From assembly GCA_013416455.1 (NCBI GenBank), contig JACCES010000024.1, positions 1-38,381 on the forward strand: a stretch of DNA of 38,381 nucleotides, read 5' to 3'. Numbering within the stretch: position 1 is the first letter of the stretch; each line of letters starts with the position of its first letter. This DNA comes from Alcaligenaceae bacterium. Its GTDB lineage: Bacteria; Pseudomonadota; Gammaproteobacteria; Burkholderiales; Burkholderiaceae_B. A model generated the notes under the pieces. That model was not told the origin of the DNA. It saw nothing but the letters and a program-made list of their open reading frames with translations, and did not search any database. A program made the position numbers and the translations under genes. Positions 1 to 6,936 of the stretch are shown here, in pieces.

Positions 1-23
1 CCTCAACCAACTCTAGAGGCCAG

Positions 24-103
24 ACTATGCCGATACTCGATCCATCAAAGCTCCGTGCAGCCATAGCCATTTGTTGCTCCTTGGGTAGCCGAATCGGCAT
101 AGT
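24..103. repeat. Inverted repeat pair, possible insertion-sequence terminus
   Basis: A perfect 11-bp inverted repeat, actatgccgat at 24-34 and atcggcatagt at 93-103, is separated by 58 bp. It lies just where the recognisable TrbI-like reading frame starts to make sense, so it could be the end of an insertion sequence that cut into trbI (some IS families carry several terminal repeats). The rest of the presumed element would lie left of the window, so its family cannot be read here. Confidence 0.35.
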
Positions 104-176
104 TCCGGACGCGGCATACGATCTGGTGTTGCGACCTTATCAGCCGCTGTTCTTCAACAAGGGGACTTCACGATGA
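27..176 (+). pseudogene. Probable C-terminal remnant of conjugal transfer protein TrbI
   Basis: This 49-codon frame ends in LVLRPYQPLFFNKGTSR, which looks like the extreme C-terminus of TrbI proteins from Tn4371-type conjugation clusters. Its stop overlaps the DUF2274 start as ATGA (173-176), the spacing expected for trbI followed by the DUF2274 gene. Only about the last 20 codons resemble TrbI. The upstream part is compositionally different and sits inside an inverted repeat, so trbI appears truncated by an insertion or deletion. TrbI is an inner-membrane-anchored, VirB10-like channel component of type IV secretion. The identification rests on memory of the C-terminal motif and on gene order. 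An alternative is that the frame is open by chance. Confidence 0.4.
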
Positions 177-418
177 GCACAACCAGGAAACTGCGACTGG
201 GGCCGCTGCCCAAGACCGAAAGCGTCAAGTTGACCTTTGCCTGCCCGGCCAGCCTGAAAGCCGACCTCGACCGCTACGCCGCGCTGCACGCGCAGGCGTA
301 TGGCGAGGCGGTCGATGCCATGACGCTGATCCCGCACATGCTGGAAGCCTTCATGGCGGGCGACAGGGGATTCAGGAAAGGAAACGCCAGCAAGGTCTTG
401 CCGCCGAAACCAAGCTGA
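173..418 (+). CDS. DUF2274 domain-containing protein of a trb conjugation cluster
   Basis: This small protein of 81 residues begins MSTTRKLRLGPLPKTESVKL and continues with a helical segment (ASLKADLDRYAALHAQAYG, about residues 27-45) and an L-I-P-H-M-L-E-A-F-M motif (about 59-68). This is the pattern of the DUF2274 family, which normally follows trbI in the trb operons of Tn4371-like integrative conjugative elements. Its biochemical role is not established. The layout recalls small ribbon-helix-helix-like DNA-binding proteins, but that is inference. The start is fixed by the ATGA overlap with the frame before it. A strong hairpin follows 30 bp downstream, so this is probably the last gene of the cluster. 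With trbI truncated it is likely a relic, although the gene itself is intact. Confidence 0.75.
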   Translation: MSTTRKLRLGPLPKTESVKLTFACPASLKADLDRYAALHAQAYGEAVDAMTLIPHMLEAFMAGDRGFRKGNASKVLPPKPS

Positions 419-449
419 AGATGCACCGGAACCAGATTGACCATCCCTC

Positions 450-476
450 GAACGCGCAGCCCAACGCTGCGCGTTC
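450..476 (+). terminator. Hairpin after the DUF2274 gene
   Basis: A perfect 11-bp stem (gaacgcgcagc at 450-460, gctgcgcgttc at 466-476) encloses a 5-nt loop. It is followed by a short T-rich run (ttcgttctgg) rather than a pure T tract. The position 32 bp after the stop codon suits a terminator for the transfer operon. Confidence 0.55.
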
Positions 477-707
477 TTCGTTCTGGATAGGCTGCGAGGG
501 AATGGGCTAAAGTGACTGAACAAGCCTGCCAGGCCTTGGCAATCTCCATCGCTACAACGCGACGCGGCTTGCTTTCTACAGGCTCTTATGTGGCTCCCAG
601 TCCACAACGCTGCATCCTCTGCAAGCAGCATGAAGCAGAGCTAACCTATTGCCCCGTATATGGTTTCAAGCCCCCCGTGCTTCCCGCGAAAAGCTTGACA
701 CCGGCCT

Positions 708-715
708 TTTTTTGT
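708..715 (+). other. Possible attachment-site-like sequence of a Tn4371-type element
   Basis: The octamer ttttttgt closely resembles the short T-rich attachment sequences (such as TTTTTCAT) that I recall for Tn4371-family elements. It lies to the right of the DUF2274 gene, where such an element would end. T-rich octamers are common by chance and the left-hand partner is outside the window. Confidence 0.2.
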
Positions 716-857
716 CGCAGGGCCGCCCCAAGACAATGGAGTTGATCGAGAAGCGGTTGAAGGCAGTGCTCGCCCGCTACGCTGCATGAAGCCAGCGCGA
801 TCAGTCTGGGGACGCAGCAGGAATCCGCCGCACTGCCGACGCTATCCGGGCCTGTCG

Positions 858-882
858 ATTCTCGTATCACTGATACGAGAAT
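858..882. promoter_or_regulatory. Perfect 25-bp palindrome, candidate operator
   Basis: Two 12-bp half-sites, attctcgtatca and tgatacgagaat, are exact inverted copies around a single C at 870. It has no T tract and is not flanked by coding sequence, so it looks more like a binding site for a dimeric repressor (for example GntR or TetR type) than a terminator. It lies about 195 bp upstream of hyuA. The cognate regulator is not identifiable in the window. Confidence 0.5.
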
Positions 883-967
883 TCCGGAGCGGCAGTCCCC
901 TCGATCGTAGACATCCCGGCGCCCCGTGCCGATCGCGCCGCCCTTCCTGAAAACCCCGGCGTGCACA

Positions 968-999
968 GGGATATAAGCCCGGGTGAATATCCCCATAAG
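968..999. promoter_or_regulatory. Candidate LysR-type binding site upstream of hyuA
   Basis: The inverted repeat gggatat (968-974) and atatccc (987-993) is followed directly by cataag. The 13-mer atatccccataag (987-999) recurs with one mismatch (atatccctataag) at 5800-5812 in the divergent region between the LysR gene and the Bug gene. A shared motif in front of both transcription units of the same cluster suggests a common site for the LysR protein encoded at 4863-5789. The repeat lies about 80-110 bp before the hyuA start. Confidence 0.5.
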
Positions 1000-1076
1000 G
1001 CTGGTTGCCGTGGCCCGCGGCGGCGGACTTCTCTACCATGACCGCATCCAATCGCAGCCATGGTGAGAAATCGATT

Positions 1077-3113
1077 ATGTATAGAGTAGGTGTGGATGTC
1101 GGCGGTACTTTTACGGATCTGGTGCTGGTTCACGGCGGGGATGGGACGACGCGGTTCCACAAGGTCCCCTCGACCCCGCATGACCCTTCCGAGGCGATCG
1201 CGCGTGGCATTTCCGAGCTGATCGGGAACAACGGCCTGCAGGCCTCGGACATCCTGCACATCGGCCACGGCACGACGGTGGCAACCAATCTGGTGATCGA
1301 AGGCAAGGGCGCCCGCTGCGCCCTGGTCACGACCCGCGGGTTCCGCGACGTGCTGGACATCGGCCGCCAGACCCGTCCGCACAATTTCGATTACAACGTC
1401 CGCAAGCCCGAGGCGCTGGCGCCGCGCAAGTGGCGCAAGGGGGTGACCGAACGCATGGCCGCCAATGGCGATGTGCTGGTTCCGCTGGATGAAGAAGAGG
1501 CGCGCCGCATCGCGCTGGAACTGAAGGAAGAGGGCGTCGAGGCGGTGGCGATCTGCCTGCTGCATTCCTACCGCAACCCGGCGCACGAAATCCGTGTGGG
1601 CGAAATCCTGCGGGAAATCCTGCCCGATACCTACATCTGCCTGTCCAGCGAGGTTCTGCCCGAATTCCGCGAGTACGAGCGCTTTTCCACCACCATGCTG
1701 AACGCCAAGGTGGGGCCGCGCATGGAAGGCTATCTGGGCCGCTTCCTGCAGCGCGTCAAGGCGGCCGGCATTGTGCACGAACCTTTCACCATCCATTCCA
1801 ACGGCGGCCTGATGTCGGTGGAGGCGGTGCGCCGGTTCCCCGTGCGCACTTGCCTGTCCGGCCCGGCGGCGGGCGTGGTGGGTGCCGCCATGGTGGGGCG
1901 GGCCATCGGCCGCCCCAACCTGGTCACCTTCGACGTGGGGGGCACCAGCACCGACGTGTCCCTGATCGCCGGCGGCGAGGCCATGTTCAGTTCCAGCCGC
2001 AGTGTGGCGGGCTATCCCGTCAAGACGCCGATGGTGGATATCCATGTGATCGGTGCCGGCGGCGGCAGCCTGGCCTGGCTGGATGACGCCGGTTCGCTCA
2101 AGGTGGGGCCTCAGAGCGCGGGGGCCGTTCCCGGCCCGGTCGGCTACGGGCAGGGCGGCGACAGGCCGACCATCACCGATGCCCAGATCGCTCTGCACCG
2201 GCTCAACCCTGTGGCTGTGCTGGACGGGAAAATGCCCATCTTCGCCCCCGAGGCCAAACACGAACTCAAGAAACAGGTGGCCGACCCGCTGGGCCTCGAC
2301 CTGGAGACGGCGGCCGAAGGCATCATCCGCATCGCCAACGCCAACATGAGCCGGGCCATCCGCTCGGTGTCGACCGAGCGCGGCTACGATCTGTCGGAAT
2401 TCGCCCTTTTCGCCTACGGCGGCGCGGGGCCCCTGCACGCCCTGGATGTGGCGCGGGAATGCGGGATACCCACGGTGATCATCCCGCCGGAGCCGGGCAA
2501 TATGTGCGCGCGCGGGATTCTGCTGACCGATATTTCCTTCGACTTCGTCGGCAGCGAGATCCTTCTGGCGCGGCCCGACACCTGGTCGCGCATCCAGCGG
2601 CGCTTCGAGCAGCTGCGCGGGTCGGCGGACCAGTGGCTGAGCGAAGAAGAGGTCGTTCCTGAAAACCGCAGCTATCAGTGCTTCATCGACGCGCGCTACG
2701 TGGGCCAGAACTTCGAGGTGCAGGTGCCCATGGAGGACCTGGGGGAGGGCAGTCTGGCCCTGTTCGAAGCCGGTTTTCACGAGGCGCACAAGAAGGAATA
2801 CGGCTACAACGTGCCCACCCGCCAGATCGAGATCATCAACTGCCGCATGAAGGCGGTGGGCGCCGTCGGCAAGGCTCCCCTGGCCGAACTCGAACCGGGC
2901 GGCGGATCACGGCCCGATGCCGAGCGGGACATCTATTTCGGCGCCGGACACGGCTGGATGGCCAGCAAGGTGTACCGGCGGGTGAATCTGGGGCCGGGTG
3001 CGAAGCTGTCGGGGCCGGCCGTCGTCGAGGAAATGAGTTCGACCACGGTGATCCGGCCGGGGCAGTCGCTCGAAGTCGACGCCTATGGAAACCTCATCAT
3101 CAACATCGCCTGA
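1077..3113 (+). CDS. hyuA: Hydantoinase/oxoprolinase family protein, subunit A
   Basis: This 678-residue protein matches the HyuA family in length and layout. An N-terminal ASKHA-type phosphate-binding motif VGVDVGGTFTD is at residues 4-14, a second one FDVGGTSTD is at 285-293, and the family motif YGGAGPLHA follows later in the hydantoinase A domain. HyuA partners HyuB to hydrolyse cyclic amides (hydantoins, 5-oxoproline) or carboxylate related substrates at the cost of ATP in the cytoplasm. The exact substrate cannot be read from sequence. I chose ATG 1077 because VGVDVGG is normally a few residues from the N-terminus; in-frame starts exist at 1005 and 1038 but add unrelated residues. hyuB follows after 15 bp, so the two form an operon. 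The upstream inverted repeat and the neighbouring LysR gene suggest inducible control. Confidence 0.9.
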   Translation: MYRVGVDVGGTFTDLVLVHGGDGTTRFHKVPSTPHDPSEAIARGISELIGNNGLQASDILHIGHGTTVATNLVIEGKGARCALVTTRGFRDVLDIGRQTRPHNFDYNVRKPEALAPRKWRKGVTERMAANGDVLVPLDEEEARRIALELKEEGVEAVAICLLHSYRNPAHEIRVGEILREILPDTYICLSSEVLPEFREYERFSTTMLNAKVGPRMEGYLGRFLQRVKAAGIVHEPFTIHSNGGLMSVEAVRRFPVRTCLSGPAAGVVGAAMVGRAIGRPNLVTFDVGGTSTDVSLIAGGEAMFSSSRSVAGYPVKTPMVDIHVIGAGGGSLAWLDDAGSLKVGPQSAGAVPGPVGYGQGGDRPTITDAQIALHRLNPVAVLDGKMPIFAPEAKHELKKQVADPLGLDLETAAEGIIRIANANMSRAIRSVSTERGYDLSEFALFAYGGAGPLHALDVARECGIPTVIIPPEPGNMCARGILLTDISFDFVGSEILLARPDTWSRIQRRFEQLRGSADQWLSEEEVVPENRSYQCFIDARYVGQNFEVQVPMEDLGEGSLALFEAGFHEAHKKEYGYNVPTRQIEIINCRMKAVGAVGKAPLAELEPGGGSRPDAERDIYFGAGHGWMASKVYRRVNLGPGAKLSGPAVVEEMSSTTVIRPGQSLEVDAYGNLIINIA

Positions 3114-3128
3114 GCGCGGGAGCAGAAT

Positions 3129-4856
3129 ATGACTACACAGGAAATGGTGCGCGATCCGATCGAGATGGAAGTCTTCGTCAATCGGCTGCTGTCGATCACC
3201 GAGGACATGAACAACACGCTGGTGCGCTCGTCGTTCTCGACCAACATCAAGGAACGCAAGGACTGCTCGGTGGCCCTGTTCGACGGCCGGGGCAGGCTGG
3301 TGTCGCAGGGCACCCAGATACCGTTGCATCTGGGTTCGCTCAACGGCGCCGTGGCCTCGGTGCTGGAACGCTATGGCCAGGAAGGCATCCTCGAAGGCGA
3401 TGCCTATATCTGCAACGATCCTTATCTGGCGGCGGGCAGCCATCTGCCGGACGTGAACATCGTCACGCCGGTCTTCCACGAGGGCAGGCTGGTGTTCTTC
3501 ACGGCCAACGTGGGCCATCACTCGGATTTCGGCGGCGTCGTGGCCGGGTCGATCGCGGGCGGGCTGCGCTCCATCTTCGCGGAAGGGCTGCGCCTGCCGG
3601 TGATCCGCATCGTGAAGCAGGGCGTGCTCGACGAAGACCTGCTCAACCTGATCGCCAACAATACCCGTGATCCGGAAGAGCGCACCCTTGATCTCAAGGT
3701 GCAGATCGCCACCAACGAGCGCGGGGCCGCCGCCATTTCCGGCCTGATCCGCCAGATGGGAATCGAGAAGACGCTGCAGGCCGTGGAAGACGTTCTTGTC
3801 TATACCCGGCGGCGCCTGCTCAAGCGCATCGGCGAACTCAGGCAGGGCTCCTATGAATTCCAGAACTGGCTGGACGACGACGGCCTGGGCGACGGCGAAC
3901 CGGTGTCCATCCGCGTGAAGGTCACGGTGCGGCCCGATGAACTCGAATTCGATTTCGCGGGTTCGGGGCCGCAGGCCCGCGGCGCCATGAACCTGCCGCT
4001 CAACGCTTTGCATGCCTGCGTCTATTACGCGGTCAAGGCCTTGCTGGACCCTGAACTGTCGGCCAATGCCGGCCTGTTCGAACCGCTGTCGATCAAGCTG
4101 CCGCCGGCCAGCATCGTGAATCCCGAGCTGCCGGCGGCGGTGGGTGCGCGCTCGATCACGGCCCAGAAGGTGGCGGGCGCCATTTTCGGCGCGTTCCGAG
4201 GGGTGCTGCCGGAAGACAAGGTCATGGGCGCGGGCAATGACGTGTGCCCGGCCATCGTGTTCTCGGGCAGGCACCAGCACCGCAAGGGCGAGTTCGTGTA
4301 TCTGGAAACGGTGGGCGGCGGTTCGGGGGCCACGGCCGATGCCGACGGCATGGACGGTATCCACGTCCACATGACGAACTCGTCGAACCTGCCCGTGGAG
4401 GCCCTGGAAAACGAATATCCCCTGATGGTGGATGAATACGGCTATGTGCCGGATTCCGGCGGCCCCGGCCGCCGCCGCGGCGGCATGGCGCTGGCCCGCC
4501 AGATATCCGCGCTGACGCCGGGAATCGTGTTCACGGCCCGCTCCGACTCCCATCTGGTCGGGCAGCCCAGCGGCGCGCTGGGAGCCGGCCCCGGCCGGCG
4601 GGCGCGCCTGGAACTGCGCCATCCCGATGGCAGCATCGAGCCGCTGCCTTCCAAGGCGGCGAGCATCGTGCTGCGGAAAGGGCAGGCCGTGCGCATGGAA
4701 ACACCGGGCGGCGGGGGCGTGGGCGCGCCGGCGGAGCGTGCCCCAAGGGATGTGGAGCGCGATCTGGCCGACGGCGTCATCAGCGAACAGGCGGCCCGGG
4801 AACACTATGCCGCCCAGCTGGAAGCGCTGGCCAGGCAGGCCGAGCCGGTATCGTAG
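3129..4856 (+). CDS. hyuB: Hydantoinase/oxoprolinase family protein, subunit B
   Basis: The protein has 575 residues, the usual HyuB length. The start DPIEMEVFVNRLLSITEDM (about residues 9-27) and the following SSFSTNIKERKDCSVALFD segment are characteristic of hydantoinase B. So are ICNDPYLAAGSHLPDV (about 97-112), the Gly-rich LETVGGGSGA region and the C-terminal METPGGGGVGAP motif near residue 530. It forms a heteromer with HyuA for ATP-dependent opening or carboxylation of a cyclic amide-like substrate. A good ribosome-binding site (gggag) precedes ATG 3129, 15 bp after the hyuA stop. The gene ends 6 bp before the stop of the convergent LysR gene. Related complexes include acetone carboxylase and caprolactamase subunits, so the hydantoinase name indicates family only. 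Confidence 0.9.
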   Translation: MTTQEMVRDPIEMEVFVNRLLSITEDMNNTLVRSSFSTNIKERKDCSVALFDGRGRLVSQGTQIPLHLGSLNGAVASVLERYGQEGILEGDAYICNDPYLAAGSHLPDVNIVTPVFHEGRLVFFTANVGHHSDFGGVVAGSIAGGLRSIFAEGLRLPVIRIVKQGVLDEDLLNLIANNTRDPEERTLDLKVQIATNERGAAAISGLIRQMGIEKTLQAVEDVLVYTRRRLLKRIGELRQGSYEFQNWLDDDGLGDGEPVSIRVKVTVRPDELEFDFAGSGPQARGAMNLPLNALHACVYYAVKALLDPELSANAGLFEPLSIKLPPASIVNPELPAAVGARSITAQKVAGAIFGAFRGVLPEDKVMGAGNDVCPAIVFSGRHQHRKGEFVYLETVGGGSGATADADGMDGIHVHMTNSSNLPVEALENEYPLMVDEYGYVPDSGGPGRRRGGMALARQISALTPGIVFTARSDSHLVGQPSGALGAGPGRRARLELRHPDGSIEPLPSKAASIVLRKGQAVRMETPGGGGVGAPAERAPRDVERDLADGVISEQAAREHYAAQLEALARQAEPVS

Positions 4857-4862
4857 CCGTCT

Positions 4863-5789
4863 TCAGCAGACCGGCGAAGTGTCCAGCTTCGCCGCCTCGA
4901 TCTCGTCGGCGACGTACCGGCGCAGCCAGGCATGGGCGGGGTCGAACTGGTAGCGCTCGTGCCAGAACATCGAGATGCGCAGCGGCGGCAGCGGCACCGG
5001 TGTGGGCAGGACCACGGCGCCGGCCATCGGCGCCAGCTTGCGGCCCACGCTTGCGGGCAAGGTGGCGATCATGTCCGACGAGGCGATCACGAAACAGACA
5101 GCCAGGTAGCTGGACAGCACGACGCCGGTGCGGCGGTTGCGGTTCTGCTGCAGCAGCAGGGCGTTGAGCTGGGAGTTGAAGTAGCCGATGTGGCCGGTCG
5201 CGTCCATGTGCTCGTAGTCGAGGAAGGTGTCCAGATTCCATGGCCGGGAAAGCAGGGGGTGGCCGGCACGCGCCACACAGCAGGCCGATTCCTCGAACAG
5301 CAGGCGCGCGCGCAGGCTTTCGGGGGCGTCCGGATAGTGGCCGATGTGCAGTTCGATGTGGTTTTCCGTCAGCATTTCCTGGCCGCCGTGCAGGCGCGGC
5401 GGCAGCACCTGCAGCTTGATATGGGGGGCCGCCCGGCGCAGATTGGCCAGCAGCGGCGGCATGATGGCGAACTGGATGTAGTCGGTGGCGTACAGGTTGA
5501 AGGTCTTGTGGGCGGTGGCGGGGTCGAAACCGGCGCTGGGCGAGGTTTCAGCCAGCCAGGCTTCCAGCAGCGGCCTGAAGCTGCGGTGCAGATGCAGGGC
5601 GCGTTCCGTCGGCCGCCAGTGGTTGCCCTCGCGCTTGAGCAGGGGGTCGGCAAAGATATGCCGCAGCTTGCTCAGGGCGGCGCTCATGGCGGGCTGGGTG
5701 ATGCCCATCTGGGCGGCTGCCTTCGAGACGCTCTGATGAGAAATCAGCGCGTCGAAATGCGGCAGCAGATGCAGGTCTGAAGGGCGCAT
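4863..5789 (-). CDS. LysR-family transcriptional regulator, putative regulator of hyuAB and the Bug gene
   Basis: The protein has 308 residues from ATG 5787-5789. An N-terminal winged helix-turn-helix (about residues 5-65, with SVSKAAAQMGITQPAMSAAL) is followed by a LysR substrate-binding domain (about 90-300). The RPSDLHLLPHFDALI start and the DPLLKREGNHWRPTERA wing resemble the NodD/NahR/LinR branch, which usually activates catabolic operons in response to a small inducer. The open frame extends upstream to 5870, but those residues overlap the promoter region and lack LysR character. It converges on hyuB (6-bp gap) and diverges from the Bug gene (105-bp gap), the classic arrangement of a local regulator. 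The 13-bp motif 11 bp upstream of its start, shared with the hyuA upstream region, is a candidate autoregulatory and target site. Confidence 0.88.
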   Translation of the reverse strand: MRPSDLHLLPHFDALISHQSVSKAAAQMGITQPAMSAALSKLRHIFADPLLKREGNHWRPTERALHLHRSFRPLLEAWLAETSPSAGFDPATAHKTFNLYATDYIQFAIMPPLLANLRRAAPHIKLQVLPPRLHGGQEMLTENHIELHIGHYPDAPESLRARLLFEESACCVARAGHPLLSRPWNLDTFLDYEHMDATGHIGYFNSQLNALLLQQNRNRRTGVVLSSYLAVCFVIASSDMIATLPASVGRKLAPMAGAVVLPTPVPLPPLRISMFWHERYQFDPAHAWLRRYVADEIEAAKLDTSPVC

Positions 5790-5799
5790 AGTGCTGTCT

Positions 5800-5812
5800 A
5801 TATCCCTATAAG
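5800..5812. promoter_or_regulatory. Second copy of the 13-bp motif in the LysR/Bug divergent region
   Basis: The sequence atatccctataag matches 12 of 13 bases of the motif at 987-999 upstream of hyuA. It lies between the LysR start (5789) and the putative Bug promoter (5823-5851), where a LysR protein would bind to repress itself and activate the divergent gene. Confidence 0.45.
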
Positions 5813-5822
5813 CGGCAGCCTG

Positions 5823-5851
5823 TGGACGGCCTTGGGTGGCGTACTTACTAT
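5823..5851 (+). promoter_or_regulatory. Candidate sigma-70 promoter of the Bug gene
   Basis: A -35-like box tggacg (5823-5828) and a -10-like box tactat (5846-5851) are spaced by 17 bp. Both deviate from consensus, as is usual for activator-dependent promoters. The start codon lies about 44 bp after the -10 box. Confidence 0.4.
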
Positions 5852-5894
5852 TGGTTTCAGCAATATTCAATCATGCAGAAAGGAGACATTCATC

Positions 5895-6887
5895 ATGAAT
5901 AATCGGTGGTTCAGCAAGGCAGCGCTGGCGCTTGCCCTGGCCGGCGGCCTGGCCGCGGGGGCCGCGCAGGCCGACCAGGCGGCCGCCTGGCCCGACAAGC
6001 CGGTGCGCCTGATCGTGCCCTTCGCCAATGGCGGCTCCACCGACCTGGTGTCGCGCCGCATCGGCGAGGCGCTCGGCAACGAAATCGGGCAGCCAGTCAT
6101 CGTGGAAAACAAGGTGGGGGCCGGGGGCACCATCGGGGCGAGCTATGTGGTCCGCCAGCCCGCCGACGGATACACCCTGTTGATGGGGACGGTGTCTACG
6201 CACGCCATCCACCCCAGTGTGTACAAATCCTTGCCCTACGACATTTTCGAGGACTTCACCCCCATCACCATGGTGGGCACGATTCCCGACCTGATCGTGG
6301 TGCATCCGTCGGTGCAGGCGGCCAACCTGAAGGAATTCGTCGATCTGGCCAAATCCCGCCCCGGTGTGGTCAGCTACGCTTCGGGCGGGCAGGGCACCTC
6401 CAGCCATCTGGGCAGCGAATACCTGGCCGCCGAGGCCGGCATCCAGCTCAATCATATTCCTTTCAAGGGCAGCGGTCCGGCGCTCATCGACGTGCTGGGG
6501 GGCCATGTGGACATGATGCTCGACGTCATCATGACCTCGCTCGAACCGGTGAAGGCCGGCCGGCTGCGGGCGCTGGCGGTCACATCCGCGGCCCGTTCGC
6601 CGCTGCTGCCGGACGTCCCCACGGTGCGCGAGGTGCTGGGGGTGGATGATTTCGAAGCCATCATCTGGTTCGCGATCTTCGCGCCGGGCAATATGCCCGA
6701 CGCCCTGCAGACCAAGGTCGCCGACGCACTGAACAAGGTGCTGGCGGCGCCCGACATGCAGCAGTTCCTGCTCAGCCAGGGCATCGAGGCGGCCGGCGAC
6801 GGCCCGGCCGCTCTGGCGAAGCAATCGCGGGTCGACTACGAAAAGTGGAAGAAGGTGGTGGCGGACTCGGGCTTCCAGCCTCAATGA
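5895..6887 (+). CDS. Bug/TctC-family periplasmic solute-binding protein
   Basis: The precursor has 330 residues. A signal peptide of about 26 residues (MNNRWFSKAALALALAGGLAAG, ending AQA) is followed by WPDKPVRLIVPFANGGSTD, the diagnostic start of mature Bug proteins. Next comes GQPVIVENKVGAGGTIG, then DGYTLLMGTVSTHAIHPS, the usual ligand-loop segments. Bug proteins bind carboxylates or related small ligands in the periplasm and normally feed a TctAB-type transporter. No TctA/TctB genes are visible here, so this is an orphan binding protein, common in Bordetella-like genomes. ATG 5895 is preceded by aaaggagac, a strong ribosome-binding site. Divergence from the LysR gene and closeness to hyuAB suggest that the ligand is the hyuAB substrate or product (inference). 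A bidirectional terminator follows. Confidence 0.92.
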   Translation: MNNRWFSKAALALALAGGLAAGAAQADQAAAWPDKPVRLIVPFANGGSTDLVSRRIGEALGNEIGQPVIVENKVGAGGTIGASYVVRQPADGYTLLMGTVSTHAIHPSVYKSLPYDIFEDFTPITMVGTIPDLIVVHPSVQAANLKEFVDLAKSRPGVVSYASGGQGTSSHLGSEYLAAEAGIQLNHIPFKGSGPALIDVLGGHVDMMLDVIMTSLEPVKAGRLRALAVTSAARSPLLPDVPTVREVLGVDDFEAIIWFAIFAPGNMPDALQTKVADALNKVLAAPDMQQFLLSQGIEAAGDGPAALAKQSRVDYEKWKKVVADSGFQPQ

Positions 6888-6902
6888 TGCTTGCATGGGT
6901 AC

Positions 6903-6934
6903 AAGGCCGTGCCTGCTCGTGCGGGCACGGCCTT
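6903..6934. terminator. Bidirectional terminator between the Bug gene and the ABC importer operon
   Basis: An 11-bp perfect stem (aaggccgtgcc at 6903-6913, ggcacggcctt at 6924-6934) has a 10-nt loop. It separates two convergent units whose stops lie at 6887 and 6937. The A/T-containing stem ends allow it to serve both strands, but the T tracts are short. Confidence 0.65.
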
Positions 6935-6936
6935 CG

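Larger units (their letters stand above)
419..1076. other. Non-coding stretch, likely mobile-element boundary plus hyuA upstream region
   Basis: No convincing intact gene is visible. The stretch holds the hairpin at 450-476, a T-run ending ttttttgt (708-715), an open frame ending at 789 whose last 17 codons from 736 read MELIEKRLKAVLARYAA (amphipathic, gene-like, but without homology I recognise), the 25-bp palindrome at 858-882 and the inverted repeat at 968-993. The overlapping open frames here have odd composition and look like chance. I read the left half as element end and the right half as the regulatory region of hyuA. Confidence 0.45.

Noticed and set aside
512-745. 77-codon plus-strand frame after the DUF2274 gene
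   Set aside because: No ribosome-binding site, no recognisable family and unusual composition. It overlaps the likely element boundary and is probably chance.
867-4805. Long minus-strand frames of 640 and 632 codons opposite hyuA and hyuB
   Set aside because: Both are rich in His, Arg, Gln and Ala, as expected for antisense frames in high-GC genes. The plus-strand products are recognisable over their whole lengths.
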